A stretch of 64,000 nucleotides of DNA. Origin: Lachnospiraceae bacterium. GTDB lineage: Bacteria; Bacillota; Clostridia; Lachnospirales; Lachnospiraceae. This document shows positions 19,479-29,230 of this stretch, piece by piece (within the stretch, counting starts at the first letter, position 1; every line of letters starts with the position of its first letter). The notes under the pieces were generated by a model, which worked only from the letters and a program-made list of their open reading frames with translations, ran no database searches and had not been told where the DNA came from. The stretch lies in NCBI GenBank assembly GCA_014804445.1, contig JAAUZU010000008.1:92767-156766 (forward strand), read 5' to 3'. Both the position numbers and the translations under genes were made by a program.

Positions 19479-20663
19479 ATGAACATATTTGACAAAATTA
19501 TCTATCTGGTGGGAGCAATTACAACCGTCTTCTGCGTCGTTTTATGTCTTGTTTTGTTTTTTACAACCAAAAGCAAAAAGGCAAATGGCGAGAGAAACGA
19601 GCTGGACAATAAGACACAGGAAAAACCATGGACATTATCTACCTGGATTGCAGGCGTGTTTGTAGCCGGAACCGGTGTTGCATTGATGTATGCTCCCGCT
19701 GATTTGGTCGGATACATAAAAGAAGGGCTGAATCCGGTGGAGTCGATTACGATGGTCGCTCTGCTGAATGGGGCGCCTGTTTGGGCTTTGTATTCTATCA
19801 TGGGATTGTGGTACATGAAGCATATGGATTCCAAAATCGGTAAGCTTGCAGCAATGCTTTCAACTGTCTTGGGCATGTCTATTTCTCTTTGGACCGGAAT
19901 GAATACAGTTGCTAGATTTGTAGGGCTTTCATTTCCCGGTTTTCAATTCATGCTTGCAGCAATAACGGTGATGATTGCGATGTTGTCTGCAAAACGCAAT
20001 TTATTGAAGGGAATGTCACGGATGGCTTTTCTGGTGTTTGTGTTTGCGTTTTTAGCAGTTATTTCAACACCTCTTACAGACTTTAATTTTTCGCCGATTA
20101 CCGGAGCAATAACGGGTAATTTCTGGAGAGAATATTTCTCGGGCGCAACTGCGGCAAGTTGGATTTTCTGGTTCTTGTCGTGGACACCGACCGTATCAAG
20201 ATGGTTAGCACATATTTCAAAAGGCAGAACTATGAAAGAGTATATTGCGGGAACCATGATTTTGCCCACTGTTCTTGCTTTTGTCTGGATGGCTGTTTCA
20301 TGGATGTATCAGGATGTGATTATTAACTTTAACCTGGCACAGAATATTTCCTCGTTTATACCCTGCATTATTTTCATTATCTCAGGTATTTTGTTTATGA
20401 CGGGAACATTAGATTCTGACTGCAAAGTTTTTACGGAAGATTTGGAATCTTTGAGCAGCGGAAAACTAAAAAGAAATGCCACAATACCTTATTATGGATT
20501 GTTTGTATTATTTTTCTTTTGCCTGTTTATTTCCGGTATTATCAGCAATCCGTTTGCGTTTAACGAATACTCATCTTTGATTTTTATGCCGTTAATGATT
20601 ATGAGCATTGTTGAATGCGGTAAGCTTATAGTAAGAAAAAAGGATAATCGTGATGAGAGATAA
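19479..20663 (+). CDS. Polytopic membrane protein resembling a shortened BCCT-family transporter
   Basis: FWFLSWTPTVSRWLAHISKGRTMKEYIAGTMILPTVLAFVWMAVSW resembles the BCCT TM8-9 region (W-x-P-F-V-x-x-F-I-A-R-I-S-x-G-R-T-x-R-E); only 394 aa. Confidence 0.55.
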   Translation: MNIFDKIIYLVGAITTVFCVVLCLVLFFTTKSKKANGERNELDNKTQEKPWTLSTWIAGVFVAGTGVALMYAPADLVGYIKEGLNPVESITMVALLNGAPVWALYSIMGLWYMKHMDSKIGKLAAMLSTVLGMSISLWTGMNTVARFVGLSFPGFQFMLAAITVMIAMLSAKRNLLKGMSRMAFLVFVFAFLAVISTPLTDFNFSPITGAITGNFWREYFSGATAASWIFWFLSWTPTVSRWLAHISKGRTMKEYIAGTMILPTVLAFVWMAVSWMYQDVIINFNLAQNISSFIPCIIFIISGILFMTGTLDSDCKVFTEDLESLSSGKLKRNATIPYYGLFVLFFFCLFISGIISNPFAFNEYSSLIFMPLMIMSIVECGKLIVRKKDNRDER

Positions 20664-21606
20664 GATATTAATTCTAGGAGCGGCGGGGTTTATCGGAACC
20701 AATCTGACTCTGCGGCTTTGCCGGGAGCAAAAGAAATTGGTGTTATTCGAGCAAAAAGGGGCACAATATCAGGAAATTGTTCTAGGGTCGGCAAAGGCGG
20801 GGAACATCGAGTTCGCGGAGGGAGCTTTTACGGAATACAAAAGTGGTGATTGGCTGGAGCAGCTTCCCTGCCTTAAGGAAATCGACACGGTTTATCACTT
20901 GATCAGCACGACATGTCCGACGAATTCCAACCGAAATATGGCGGTGGAAATGGAAGAGAATTTGATTGCGACCATTCGCTTTCTGGATGCCTGTGTAAGT
21001 GCAGGGATACCGAAGGTGGTATTCCTGTCATCCGGCGGAACCGTTTACGGCAAGAAGCATACGGGTCTCTGCCGGGAGGAGGAAGAGGCATTCCCCATTA
21101 CGGTATACGGGATGCAGAAACTGAGTATAGAAAAAGCGTTGTATCTTTATCGGCAGATGTATGGAATGGATTACAGGATTATAAGGCTGGCCAATCCATA
21201 TGGACCGTATCAGAAGCCCAATGGTATACAGGGCGCAGTGACGACCTTTACCTGGCGGGCGATTCACAAGGAACCGATTCAGGTGTATGGAGATGGTTCG
21301 GTTGTTCGGGATTATATTTACATCGACGATGCCATAGATGGGATTGTCCGGATTGCAGAGTGTCAGGGAAAGCATCGATTGTATAATTTGGGAAGCGGAA
21401 GAGGACATTCGATAAAAGAGGTAATCGAAATGATTGCCGAAGTGCTGGGAGAGCTGCCGAAAGTCCGGTATCAGGCGGGACGTCCGGTGGATGTGCCGGT
21501 TAATGTGTTGGATATCAGCCGGTTTGAACAGGATTTCGGAAAACTGAAGGCGATAGAGTTGAAAGAGGGAATCTGCAGATTGGTGGAATTTTATCAGAGC
21601 CTGTAA
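20653..21606 (+). CDS. NAD-dependent epimerase/dehydratase (UDP-glucose 4-epimerase-like SDR)
   Basis: ILGAAGFIGTNLTLRL, FLSSGGTVYGKK, YGMQKLSIEKAL, RLANPYGPYQ, VYGDGSVVRDYIYIDDAIDG. Confidence 0.88.
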   Translation: MRDKILILGAAGFIGTNLTLRLCREQKKLVLFEQKGAQYQEIVLGSAKAGNIEFAEGAFTEYKSGDWLEQLPCLKEIDTVYHLISTTCPTNSNRNMAVEMEENLIATIRFLDACVSAGIPKVVFLSSGGTVYGKKHTGLCREEEEAFPITVYGMQKLSIEKALYLYRQMYGMDYRIIRLANPYGPYQKPNGIQGAVTTFTWRAIHKEPIQVYGDGSVVRDYIYIDDAIDGIVRIAECQGKHRLYNLGSGRGHSIKEVIEMIAEVLGELPKVRYQAGRPVDVPVNVLDISRFEQDFGKLKAIELKEGICRLVEFYQSL

Positions 21607-21633
21607 GAAGTCTGTCACCGTCGGGTTTGCAAT

Positions 21634-22692
21634 ATGCGGGGTGTTACAATGGAAGAAATGATTAGTGTGATCGTGCCGATTTATATGGGGGAGCAGTGGC
21701 TGGCACGATGTATCGAGGCAATCAGGAAGCAAAGCTTCCAGAACATAGAAATTATTCTGGTCAATGACGGTTCTCCTGATGGCAGTGGAAAAATATGTGA
21801 TGAATTTGCGGCAATTGACAGCAGAATCAAGGTTGTTAATAAGGAAAACGGAGGACTCTCCGATGCCAGAAATGCCGGATTGGCTGCTGCCACCGGCGCT
21901 TGTATTATGTTTGTGGATGAGGATGATTATATTCATCCTGATATGGCGGCAATTCTTTATCAGACCATGAAAAAAACAGGTGCGGATATTGTGGTGTGTG
22001 ATTTTGTACCGGTACCCGATACCGAAATATTCGAATATCCGGCAATCACCCAACTCTCAGAGCCGGTATGCTTTGAGGGAGAGGAAATCATGAACCAGTT
22101 GTATTACCGCAATCTGCTGACGGTGGTAACATGGAATAAATTATACAGAAAAGAAGTTTTTGCAAAACATGGTTATATCAAGGGGCGGGTACATGATGAT
22201 GAATCGGCAATTCATTTTATTTTGCACGCCTGTCAGAAAACGGCATATATAAAGGAAAAACTCTACTATTATGTGCAGCGGGAAGGAAGCATTACCAGTA
22301 ACCGGAAGTGGAATTATTACAGCGACGGATGGCAGGCATATGAAGAGCGGCTTGCGTTTTTGGAGGAGAACGGATATCCCCGGATGGCTTCTTTTACAAA
22401 AGAGCACATGCTGCATTGTGTAGTTACCGATTATAAAATACTGCAGAGGAATCCGGAAGCGAAGAAAACAGCGGCACATATGCGCGCCGTATTCAAGGAG
22501 TTGATGGCAGATGAGGAAGTCCTAAAGAGAATTCCCGCAAAGGTCAGGAGAAGATATCGGTGCTTTGCAATTCACCCGGTACTCTTTCAAGTATGCGTTG
22601 GGCTGGAAAATGGCTATAAAATAATGTGGGGTGCAGCGCGTAAGGTGAAGAGAACGTTATTCAAAAAAAGAACAATCGTCGATAAAGGGTAG
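21634..22692 (+). CDS. GT2 family glycosyltransferase
   Basis: ISVIVPIYMGEQWLARCIEAIRKQSFQNIEIILVNDGSPDGSGKICDEF...NGGLSDARNAGL...FVDEDDYI. Confidence 0.9.
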   Translation: MRGVTMEEMISVIVPIYMGEQWLARCIEAIRKQSFQNIEIILVNDGSPDGSGKICDEFAAIDSRIKVVNKENGGLSDARNAGLAAATGACIMFVDEDDYIHPDMAAILYQTMKKTGADIVVCDFVPVPDTEIFEYPAITQLSEPVCFEGEEIMNQLYYRNLLTVVTWNKLYRKEVFAKHGYIKGRVHDDESAIHFILHACQKTAYIKEKLYYYVQREGSITSNRKWNYYSDGWQAYEERLAFLEENGYPRMASFTKEHMLHCVVTDYKILQRNPEAKKTAAHMRAVFKELMADEEVLKRIPAKVRRRYRCFAIHPVLFQVCVGLENGYKIMWGAARKVKRTLFKKRTIVDKG

Positions 22693-22861
22693 AATAGTTA
22701 CAGGACTGCCTGAGGAAAGGCGCAAAAAGAGGATAATCAAAAAAGTATTATTGCTACTGTGGAATTTTTTGCAGGAAATAGCAGCGGAAAGCACATATTA
22801 CCAGCTGAGGGGCGGAAGGTGGTGGAAGATGCTGCCGCCCCTGTCTTGCTGTAGAAGAAAA

Positions 22862-23938
22862 TCAGAATATCTTCTTCACGATAGGAATATGTTCCAGTAC
22901 AAGAGAGATGCCGTATGCAATCATAAAATAAAAGGTTACATCCACAATTGTTTCGATCAAAAATGATTTCACCCAAAATACGGGAATATAAGGTCTGATT
23001 GCGTTTATAACAATTCCATGAAGCAGGAAAATCATCACGGAATTTCTTCCCAAATGCGCTACAAGTGCGCTTATCCTCTTAGGCAAATGGATATCCTTGA
23101 CTACTACCATAAAAAACACAAAAACGGAAGCGGAGTAGAGCGTTATCAAGGGCGATACATAGCTTCCATAGTACCGGCCATAGCTCAAAACGGACAATAT
23201 CGTATTTTTTTCGGGATAGAACATCGTATAAAAACTGGAACCTTCCCATGCCAAAAAACCGATAAGCAAAAAAGACGCAGCCATTCTTTTTGATATCTTA
23301 TCCGATATTCTTCCTAGATAATGCCCTAAGACAAATAGCGCAGTACTTCCCACAGGAATATATACCTGTCCATAGTCAATCCAATATATTACATACCTGA
23401 TGGCGGTCGGCATTGCACTCCGCACGTATTCAAGATCCGCAAAAGAGGGAACGATTAGGCAAAACACAACGGAAAGGATCAAAAAGTATTCTTCCGATTT
23501 TTTTTCTTCTATAATTTTGCAGAGAAAGGGGGAAACCAAATAGCAGCCTGCCAGCACTGACAAATAGGTTGTCCCGATTCCCCATTCGGATGTGGTGTGG
23601 ATCCAATCCTTTATATTTTGACCTCTTACCAGCGCTTCCAGAATACCAGCCGAAAGGCATAACAAAATGGAAATCAACTGCATAGAAACGATTCGCGGAA
23701 CACGTTTCGTAACTGTTGATTTGATAGAAATTTCTTTTTGCAAGGACAGATAACCGCTTAACATTAAAAATACGGGGACGCAAAATGTAAACCCAAAACC
23801 TATAAATCCATATTCAAACCATTTATATGTTCCGGCTTCGAAGGTATAACAGCTTTTGCCGTGTATTGAAATCACGCCCCAAGTTGCCAGAATTCTCAGT
23901 AAATCAACCCATTCTATTCGTTTCCTCTGTTTTTCCAT
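22862..23938 (-). CDS. Acyltransferase family 3 (OafA/WecH-like) membrane protein
   Basis: MEKQRKRIEWVDLLRILATWGVISIHG..., polytopic, FLLHGIVINA near the C-terminus; start chosen at the internal Met that begins the conserved domain. Confidence 0.82.
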   Translation of the reverse strand: MEKQRKRIEWVDLLRILATWGVISIHGKSCYTFEAGTYKWFEYGFIGFGFTFCVPVFLMLSGYLSLQKEISIKSTVTKRVPRIVSMQLISILLCLSAGILEALVRGQNIKDWIHTTSEWGIGTTYLSVLAGCYLVSPFLCKIIEEKKSEEYFLILSVVFCLIVPSFADLEYVRSAMPTAIRYVIYWIDYGQVYIPVGSTALFVLGHYLGRISDKISKRMAASFLLIGFLAWEGSSFYTMFYPEKNTILSVLSYGRYYGSYVSPLITLYSASVFVFFMVVVKDIHLPKRISALVAHLGRNSVMIFLLHGIVINAIRPYIPVFWVKSFLIETIVDVTFYFMIAYGISLVLEHIPIVKKIF

Positions 23939-23984
23939 TCTCGTACCAGCTTTCTGAAAATAATATTTTTTAATATTTCTGATA

Positions 23985-24013
23985 ATTATATAATAGGTCT
24001 TGGCTAATATCAA
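23985..24013 (-). promoter_or_regulatory. Minus-strand promoter TTGATA-N17-TATAAT
   Basis: Reverse-strand hexamers with exact 17-bp spacer just upstream of the minus-strand acyltransferase. Confidence 0.55.
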
Positions 24014-24094
24014 TCTTTTATCTGGTTTGAGTTTCGTAAATTGTCTATGCAAAAGTTGAAATTTTTAAATTGGGGAAATGCAGGAAGGTTTCTG

Positions 24095-24123
24095 TTGAAA
24101 ACGAATGGCGGGTATATTATAAT
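24095..24123 (+). promoter_or_regulatory. Promoter TTGAAA-N17-TATAAT
   Basis: Exact 17-bp spacer, 56 nt upstream of the start at 24180; divergent to the 23985-24013 promoter. Confidence 0.6.
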
Positions 24124-24179
24124 GGAAGCATTATAAAAATAGGTTCTTTTGAAGGAAAACGACTGGTGGGAGACATAAG

Positions 24180-25694
24180 ATGGGAAAACGCATGAAAGAG
24201 ATGACAGAGAAAAACTTACCATGGCTATATAAGGGAATGTTCTTTTTTGCGGCAATCTTAGCGGCATATATTCAATTTTTGAATCCATATATTACCTGTG
24301 ACCATATTGGACTGGCAGTTTCCCGACCGGAAGCTTCCTTCGGGATGCGGGAAATACTGAGCGCGTGTTCAGGCGGACGGTTTGGAGTGATTCCATTAAG
24401 CATTTGCTATGTCATTTTGGGAAAACTGCATGTGTCACACTATGAAAACATGTATGTATTGCAAATTATCGGGATTTTGCTGTTTACTGTCTGCTGTGTG
24501 ATGCTCCATAAAATGTTTGCTGTTTTTTTTAAAGATAAAAAGAACGGTCTGCTGTTGGACAGCATTATCTTATTGTGTTTTATCAACCCGTTTATGGTAG
24601 AAGCCTATCTGTATGGATGTTTTGACTGGGCGTTTGGAATACTTCTGGCAGTGATTGCAGCTAAGTGGCTAATCCAAAAAAAGTATATCCGCGCTTTGCT
24701 GATGGCTTTCTTTACGGTATCGGTTTATCAAACGAATATTTTGATTGTGGTAATTATTGCACTTTTTGCATGTTTTTTGGAAAATATAGGACTGGAGCAA
24801 AAAAGATGGAAATTATATGTGGAAAGCATGAAAATATTGCTGACTTGCGGCGGAGCAGCAGCACTGAATATTGTTATATTCAAACTGTATGCGCAAACAG
24901 GTAATGTAATAAATGAGGCGAAAACAGCACAGGCTTCAGGTAATTATTTTACCTTGATTTTTAAAATACTGCGTCAGGTAAAATCAACATATGTGTGGAT
25001 GTTTGGCACCTATCCGCTCAGATTTTTTCCGATATTTATTATGTTGATATGTGGCGGAACGATATTATTTCTGATTTGGAGAAGACAATATTATCAGGCG
25101 TTTATATGGATATTGGGTACAGGAATATTATTTTTGCTTCCTTTTGCCTATATGCTGGCGCAAAATAGCACATGGTGTGCACAAAGGACTTTGTTCCCGG
25201 TATTTTTTGCGGCGGCTATGTTTTTTATGGGAACATTATTCTTTGTCAAGGACCGTCCGAGCCTGTGCCGGATTTTTACGGCAGCTTTTATTCTCTTTGG
25301 AGGAGTGACGTGGTATTACACACAGACATTAATTACGGACTGTTATACAGGTCAGGCGCTTGATTACAGCGAAATGATTTGTATTGAAGCAGAGATACAG
25401 GCCTATGAAGAAAAGACGGGGATTACGGTGGATACGGTATCGTGGATGAAGAGCGCGGATGCAGAATATGTGCATCCACTCTTGATGCTGCAGGATGGCA
25501 ATATATGCAGTCACAGGATTATTTATGATGTAGGGCATGAGCTGCTTGCTTTAGTCAGCCAAAAGGAATATAAATTATTAGGGATGACACAAGAGGAATA
25601 TCAACAATACTTTGGTGATAAAGAGTGGGATGTATTTTGTCCCGGAGAGCAGTTACACTTTGAAGACAATGTTTTGTACTGGGTGATTTACTAG
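24180..25694 (+). CDS. Polytopic membrane protein, Glucos_trans_II (GtrII)-like candidate
   Basis: More than ten hydrophobic segments; early loop YITCDHIGLAVSRPEASFGMREILSACSGGRFGVIP resembles GtrII-type glucosyltransferases. Confidence 0.55.
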   Translation: MGKRMKEMTEKNLPWLYKGMFFFAAILAAYIQFLNPYITCDHIGLAVSRPEASFGMREILSACSGGRFGVIPLSICYVILGKLHVSHYENMYVLQIIGILLFTVCCVMLHKMFAVFFKDKKNGLLLDSIILLCFINPFMVEAYLYGCFDWAFGILLAVIAAKWLIQKKYIRALLMAFFTVSVYQTNILIVVIIALFACFLENIGLEQKRWKLYVESMKILLTCGGAAALNIVIFKLYAQTGNVINEAKTAQASGNYFTLIFKILRQVKSTYVWMFGTYPLRFFPIFIMLICGGTILFLIWRRQYYQAFIWILGTGILFLLPFAYMLAQNSTWCAQRTLFPVFFAAAMFFMGTLFFVKDRPSLCRIFTAAFILFGGVTWYYTQTLITDCYTGQALDYSEMICIEAEIQAYEEKTGITVDTVSWMKSADAEYVHPLLMLQDGNICSHRIIYDVGHELLALVSQKEYKLLGMTQEEYQQYFGDKEWDVFCPGEQLHFEDNVLYWVIY

Positions 25695-25742
25695 CGGTAT
25701 CATAATTGAGTAAAGAAGCAAAATGGAAACGGATGAAGCGGC

Positions 25743-26873
25743 ATGAACAAGAATATTTTCTTTTTTGTAGGAACAGAAGCAGAGTTTATCAAAGTATTTC
25801 CTGTAATTATTGATTGTATGGAAAAAGGCGCTGTCTGCCATATCATAGCTTCCGGACAAAATGATTTGACAAAGAGCCGGATTATGAAGGAGCTTTCGCT
25901 GAACGGTGTTTTTTTAGAACTGAGCAGGGAGAGCGACATAGAGAAAAGTGCAAAGGGTCTGCTCTTATGGTTTATCAAAACATACCGCAGCGCTGTGAAA
26001 AAGATAAAAGAAAAATTTGACAAAATGGATTTTAAGGGTGTGCCCATGGTGGTTCATGGTGATACGGTCTCTACATTGATGGGAGCGCGCATCGGTAAAA
26101 AATTGGGCTGTGTGGTATGCCATGTGGAAGCGGGACTGCGTTCCCATCACCTTTTCAATCCATTTCCGGAGGAGATAGACAGGCTGCTTACGAGCAGGTT
26201 TGCAAGGGTACATTTTGCGCCGGGAGCAGAGCCGGTCAGGAATTTGCGGCGTGCAAAAGGAAAAGTAGTTGATACAGTGTATAATACCATACTGGACAGT
26301 CTTAAATATTCGAAGAATATGCCTGTTGCAACAGAAGGTTTGGAGAGCATCCTGCCCCAGGATTATTTTGTGTTTGTCATGCACAGACAGGAAAATCTGG
26401 CGAATAAGGAATTTGTCAGACAGGTAATGGAGCAGGTGAAGAATTTTTCCCAAAACAGAAAGTGTATACTGATTCTTCATAAGATTACGGAAGTAACTTT
26501 GGCGGAGATGGGACTGTTAGCCGGATTGCAGGCGGATAATCATTTTACGCTGCTGCCACGTGTCGATTACTTTGATTTTATGAAGCTGCTTGACGGTGCG
26601 CAGTATGTCATTACGGATGGGGGCAGCAATCAAGAGGAACTACATTATATGGGTAAACCCTGCCTGATTATGCGGAAAGCAACCGAGCGGCAGGAGGGAA
26701 TCGGTGAAAATGCCTTGTTGTACGGTGGCAGACTGGATATCATGGAAGAATTTGTGAATGTATATGAGACCTATCGGAGGGCGTCTTTAATAGAAGAGCA
26801 CAGCCCAAGCGGGACGATAGCGGAAGTCTTGATAAATATGAAGAGGAGTGAGGCAAAAGGTGCAGCAGAATGA
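25743..26873 (+). CDS. UDP-N-acetylglucosamine 2-epimerase family protein (WecB-like)
   Basis: VVHGDTVSTLMGARIGKKLGCVVCHVEAGLRSHHLFNPFPEEIDRLLTSRFA, VMHRQENL, VITDGGSNQEELHYMGKPCLIMRKATERQEGIGENALL. Confidence 0.88.
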   Translation: MNKNIFFFVGTEAEFIKVFPVIIDCMEKGAVCHIIASGQNDLTKSRIMKELSLNGVFLELSRESDIEKSAKGLLLWFIKTYRSAVKKIKEKFDKMDFKGVPMVVHGDTVSTLMGARIGKKLGCVVCHVEAGLRSHHLFNPFPEEIDRLLTSRFARVHFAPGAEPVRNLRRAKGKVVDTVYNTILDSLKYSKNMPVATEGLESILPQDYFVFVMHRQENLANKEFVRQVMEQVKNFSQNRKCILILHKITEVTLAEMGLLAGLQADNHFTLLPRVDYFDFMKLLDGAQYVITDGGSNQEELHYMGKPCLIMRKATERQEGIGENALLYGGRLDIMEEFVNVYETYRRASLIEEHSPSGTIAEVLINMKRSEAKGAAE

Positions 26874-27918
26874 TCTGGTATCTATTATTATAGCTACGTA
26901 TAATTCCGAGAAGATACTGCCTAAGGTTTTGAAAGCGCTACGGGCACAGTCATACCCTCAGGATTGTATGGAAATATTGCTTGTAGATGGTGGTTCAACA
27001 GATGGAACCAAGGCACTGGCGGATGAATTTGGCTGTATTTGGCTGAATAATCCGAAGACGGAACCTGTACATGCCAAGCTGCTTGGAATTCAGCAGGCAA
27101 AAGGGAAATATGCAATATTTGTAGACCATGATGAAGTTTTTGAAAACCGCGACAGCATTTTAATCAGAGTGCAGGCGATGCAAAAGCATACGGAATGTAA
27201 AGCCGCATTTTTGAGTGGATATAAAAGACCACCGCATTATCCGGCACTCAATCAGTATATTTCCGACTATGGAGACCCGTTCTCCTTATTTATTTACAAT
27301 TGTCCAAAGGACTGGAAATTCTGGGGGAAGTGGCTAAAGAAACATTATCATGTGGTTGAAGAGCATAAAAATTATATGCTGTTATCATTTGCTGATATGA
27401 AAAAAATGCCTTTAGTCGAATTGGTTTGTGCCGGTACAATGATGGATCTTTCTTATTTTAAGAAAGAAACGAAGGTTGAGAAGGATTCTTCGGAATTGGT
27501 ACATTTGTTTTATGTAATGCTTAATAAAGGAAAAACAACGGTGGTGGTTAGTAAAAATGACCCACTTTTGCATTACAGTGTAGATTCCCTGAAGGCTTAT
27601 TTCCCCAAACTGAAATGGAGGATCTGTAATAATATCCATTATCAGGAAAAGGGAGAAAAAGGCTTTAGCGGGAGGTTACAGTATCAAAGTTCCCTGCAAT
27701 TTAAAAAGTATTTGTTTCTGCCCTATGCGCTTTTGTTCCCAATCCCGTTTATACATGGATGTTACTTGGCATTACAGCGAAAAAACGGAGCCTATTTGTT
27801 GCATGGTGTATTTTGTGTTTATGTAGTATTTCAGATAATCTGGCAAATGTGCTTGAAGATATTAGGGATTGTGCCAGCGTTTAGAAGCTATGATGGCAAG
27901 AAAAAGATAGAAAGATAA
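26860..27918 (+). CDS. GT2 family glycosyltransferase
   Basis: VSIIIATYNSEKILPKVLKALRAQSYPQDCMEILLVDGGSTDGT...IFVDHDEVF. GTG start at 26860 (or 26848). Confidence 0.88.
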   Translation: MQQNDLVSIIIATYNSEKILPKVLKALRAQSYPQDCMEILLVDGGSTDGTKALADEFGCIWLNNPKTEPVHAKLLGIQQAKGKYAIFVDHDEVFENRDSILIRVQAMQKHTECKAAFLSGYKRPPHYPALNQYISDYGDPFSLFIYNCPKDWKFWGKWLKKHYHVVEEHKNYMLLSFADMKKMPLVELVCAGTMMDLSYFKKETKVEKDSSELVHLFYVMLNKGKTTVVVSKNDPLLHYSVDSLKAYFPKLKWRICNNIHYQEKGEKGFSGRLQYQSSLQFKKYLFLPYALLFPIPFIHGCYLALQRKNGAYLLHGVFCVYVVFQIIWQMCLKILGIVPAFRSYDGKKKIER

Positions 27919-27940
27919 GGACTGGCGGAAATCGAAGAAA

Positions 27941-29230
27941 ATGAGTGTCCCGAAAAACAGAAACAAAAAGAATAGAACAGGTACTTTTGAAATAAACAGT
28001 GTGGTCGTGTTTATATTGGCAATGATTGCCAATATATTGGGTGCGGTGTTTCAGTTGCTGGCAAGCCATATATTGGCTGATGAGGCTTTGTTTGCGGAGC
28101 TGAATTCCATAATGGCATTGTTTAATATTTTGGTATTGCCAACAACGGTTGCAAGCTGTTTGGCGGCAAAGTATACCGCAGAACTGCATGCGCGCAATGA
28201 AGACGGAAAGGTCAAGGGACTATTACATAATCTGGTAAAAGCATTGGGAATTTTGACGATTATATTTGGGCTGCTTATGATAGCCCTGCATGGAGTAATA
28301 GGAAGTTGGCTGCATATAAAAGAGGAAACGGTGGTTCTTTTGGCAGTTATACTGGCAGATGTTACCATGTTATCTGCCGTTTTTACCGGGGGACTACAAG
28401 GGACAAAGCAGTTTGTACTCTATGGTATTTTCGGATTGATTGGCCCAGTATTTAAAATTGCAGCGGTTATGTTGTCACGCTTATTTACAAATAAGATAGT
28501 CGGTCTGCTGTTAATTTGGCTGCTGGGCACTTTGGTATCCTATCTGATAGGAACTTTTTTCCTCAGAAGAGTAATGGGAACGAATACAAAGGAGTCGCCC
28601 GGATTGGACAGGACTGAAGTTGTTAGATACATTATGAAATTGATAGCGGCAAATGCCGGCATTATTTTACTTTCTAATCTGGACATGTTGTTGGTAAAGC
28701 ATTTCTTTGACAGAGAAGCCGGTCTGTATTCTGCGGCCCGCGTGTTGGCGTACTGTATCACATATCTGACGAATACACTCGTAATTGTATTATTTCCTAT
28801 GGCGGCCGACTCTCTCCATACGGAGAAGGAAAATTTGAAACTGTTAAGAAAATGTATAATATATAATGTCTTGTTAAGCGTTGCAGCAATAATTGTAATA
28901 TTTATCTTCGCAGATATCGGTATTCGGATTTTGTTAGGAAAAACCTATTTGGATTGTAAGCAATATCTTTTACCTATTATGATTTTAGTATTGCCCATCA
29001 GTTTACTGACACTGCTTGCCAATTATGGAATGGCCAGAGGTAAAACAAGATTTATTACGAGCACGCTTTTAATTGGAGTTATAGCTGCGGTCGGAGGTGG
29101 CCTGTGCATACGAAATTCCTTGTTCTTGCTGATTGGATATTTATCGGTGGTATTTTGGGTTACAGTGATTGTTAATATCGTTATGTTATTTGGTATAGGG
29201 AGGAGCAATCATGAAACGCAGCAAGTTTAG
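27941..29230 (+). CDS. Wzx-like polysaccharide flippase (MOP superfamily)
   Basis: About 12 hydrophobic segments; LLSNLDMLLVKHFFDREAGLYSAARVLAYCITYLTNTLVIVLFP is typical of the polysaccharide-flippase family. Confidence 0.78.
   Translation: MSVPKNRNKKNRTGTFEINSVVVFILAMIANILGAVFQLLASHILADEALFAELNSIMALFNILVLPTTVASCLAAKYTAELHARNEDGKVKGLLHNLVKALGILTIIFGLLMIALHGVIGSWLHIKEETVVLLAVILADVTMLSAVFTGGLQGTKQFVLYGIFGLIGPVFKIAAVMLSRLFTNKIVGLLLIWLLGTLVSYLIGTFFLRRVMGTNTKESPGLDRTEVVRYIMKLIAANAGIILLSNLDMLLVKHFFDREAGLYSAARVLAYCITYLTNTLVIVLFPMAADSLHTEKENLKLLRKCIIYNVLLSVAAIIVIFIFADIGIRILLGKTYLDCKQYLLPIMILVLPISLLTLLANYGMARGKTRFITSTLLIGVIAAVGGGLCIRNSLFLLIGYLSVVFWVTVIVNIVMLFGIGRSNHETQQV

Noticed and set aside
21028-22053. 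341-aa minus-strand ORF
   Set aside because: Antisense to a clear SDR epimerase and a GT2 gene; no recognisable motifs; long antisense frame is a codon-bias by-product.
22808-22842. AGGGGCGG...CCGCCCCT 8-bp inverted repeat after the GT2 gene
   Set aside because: 19-nt loop and no T-tract; not convincing as a terminator, though it may slow transcription between convergent genes.
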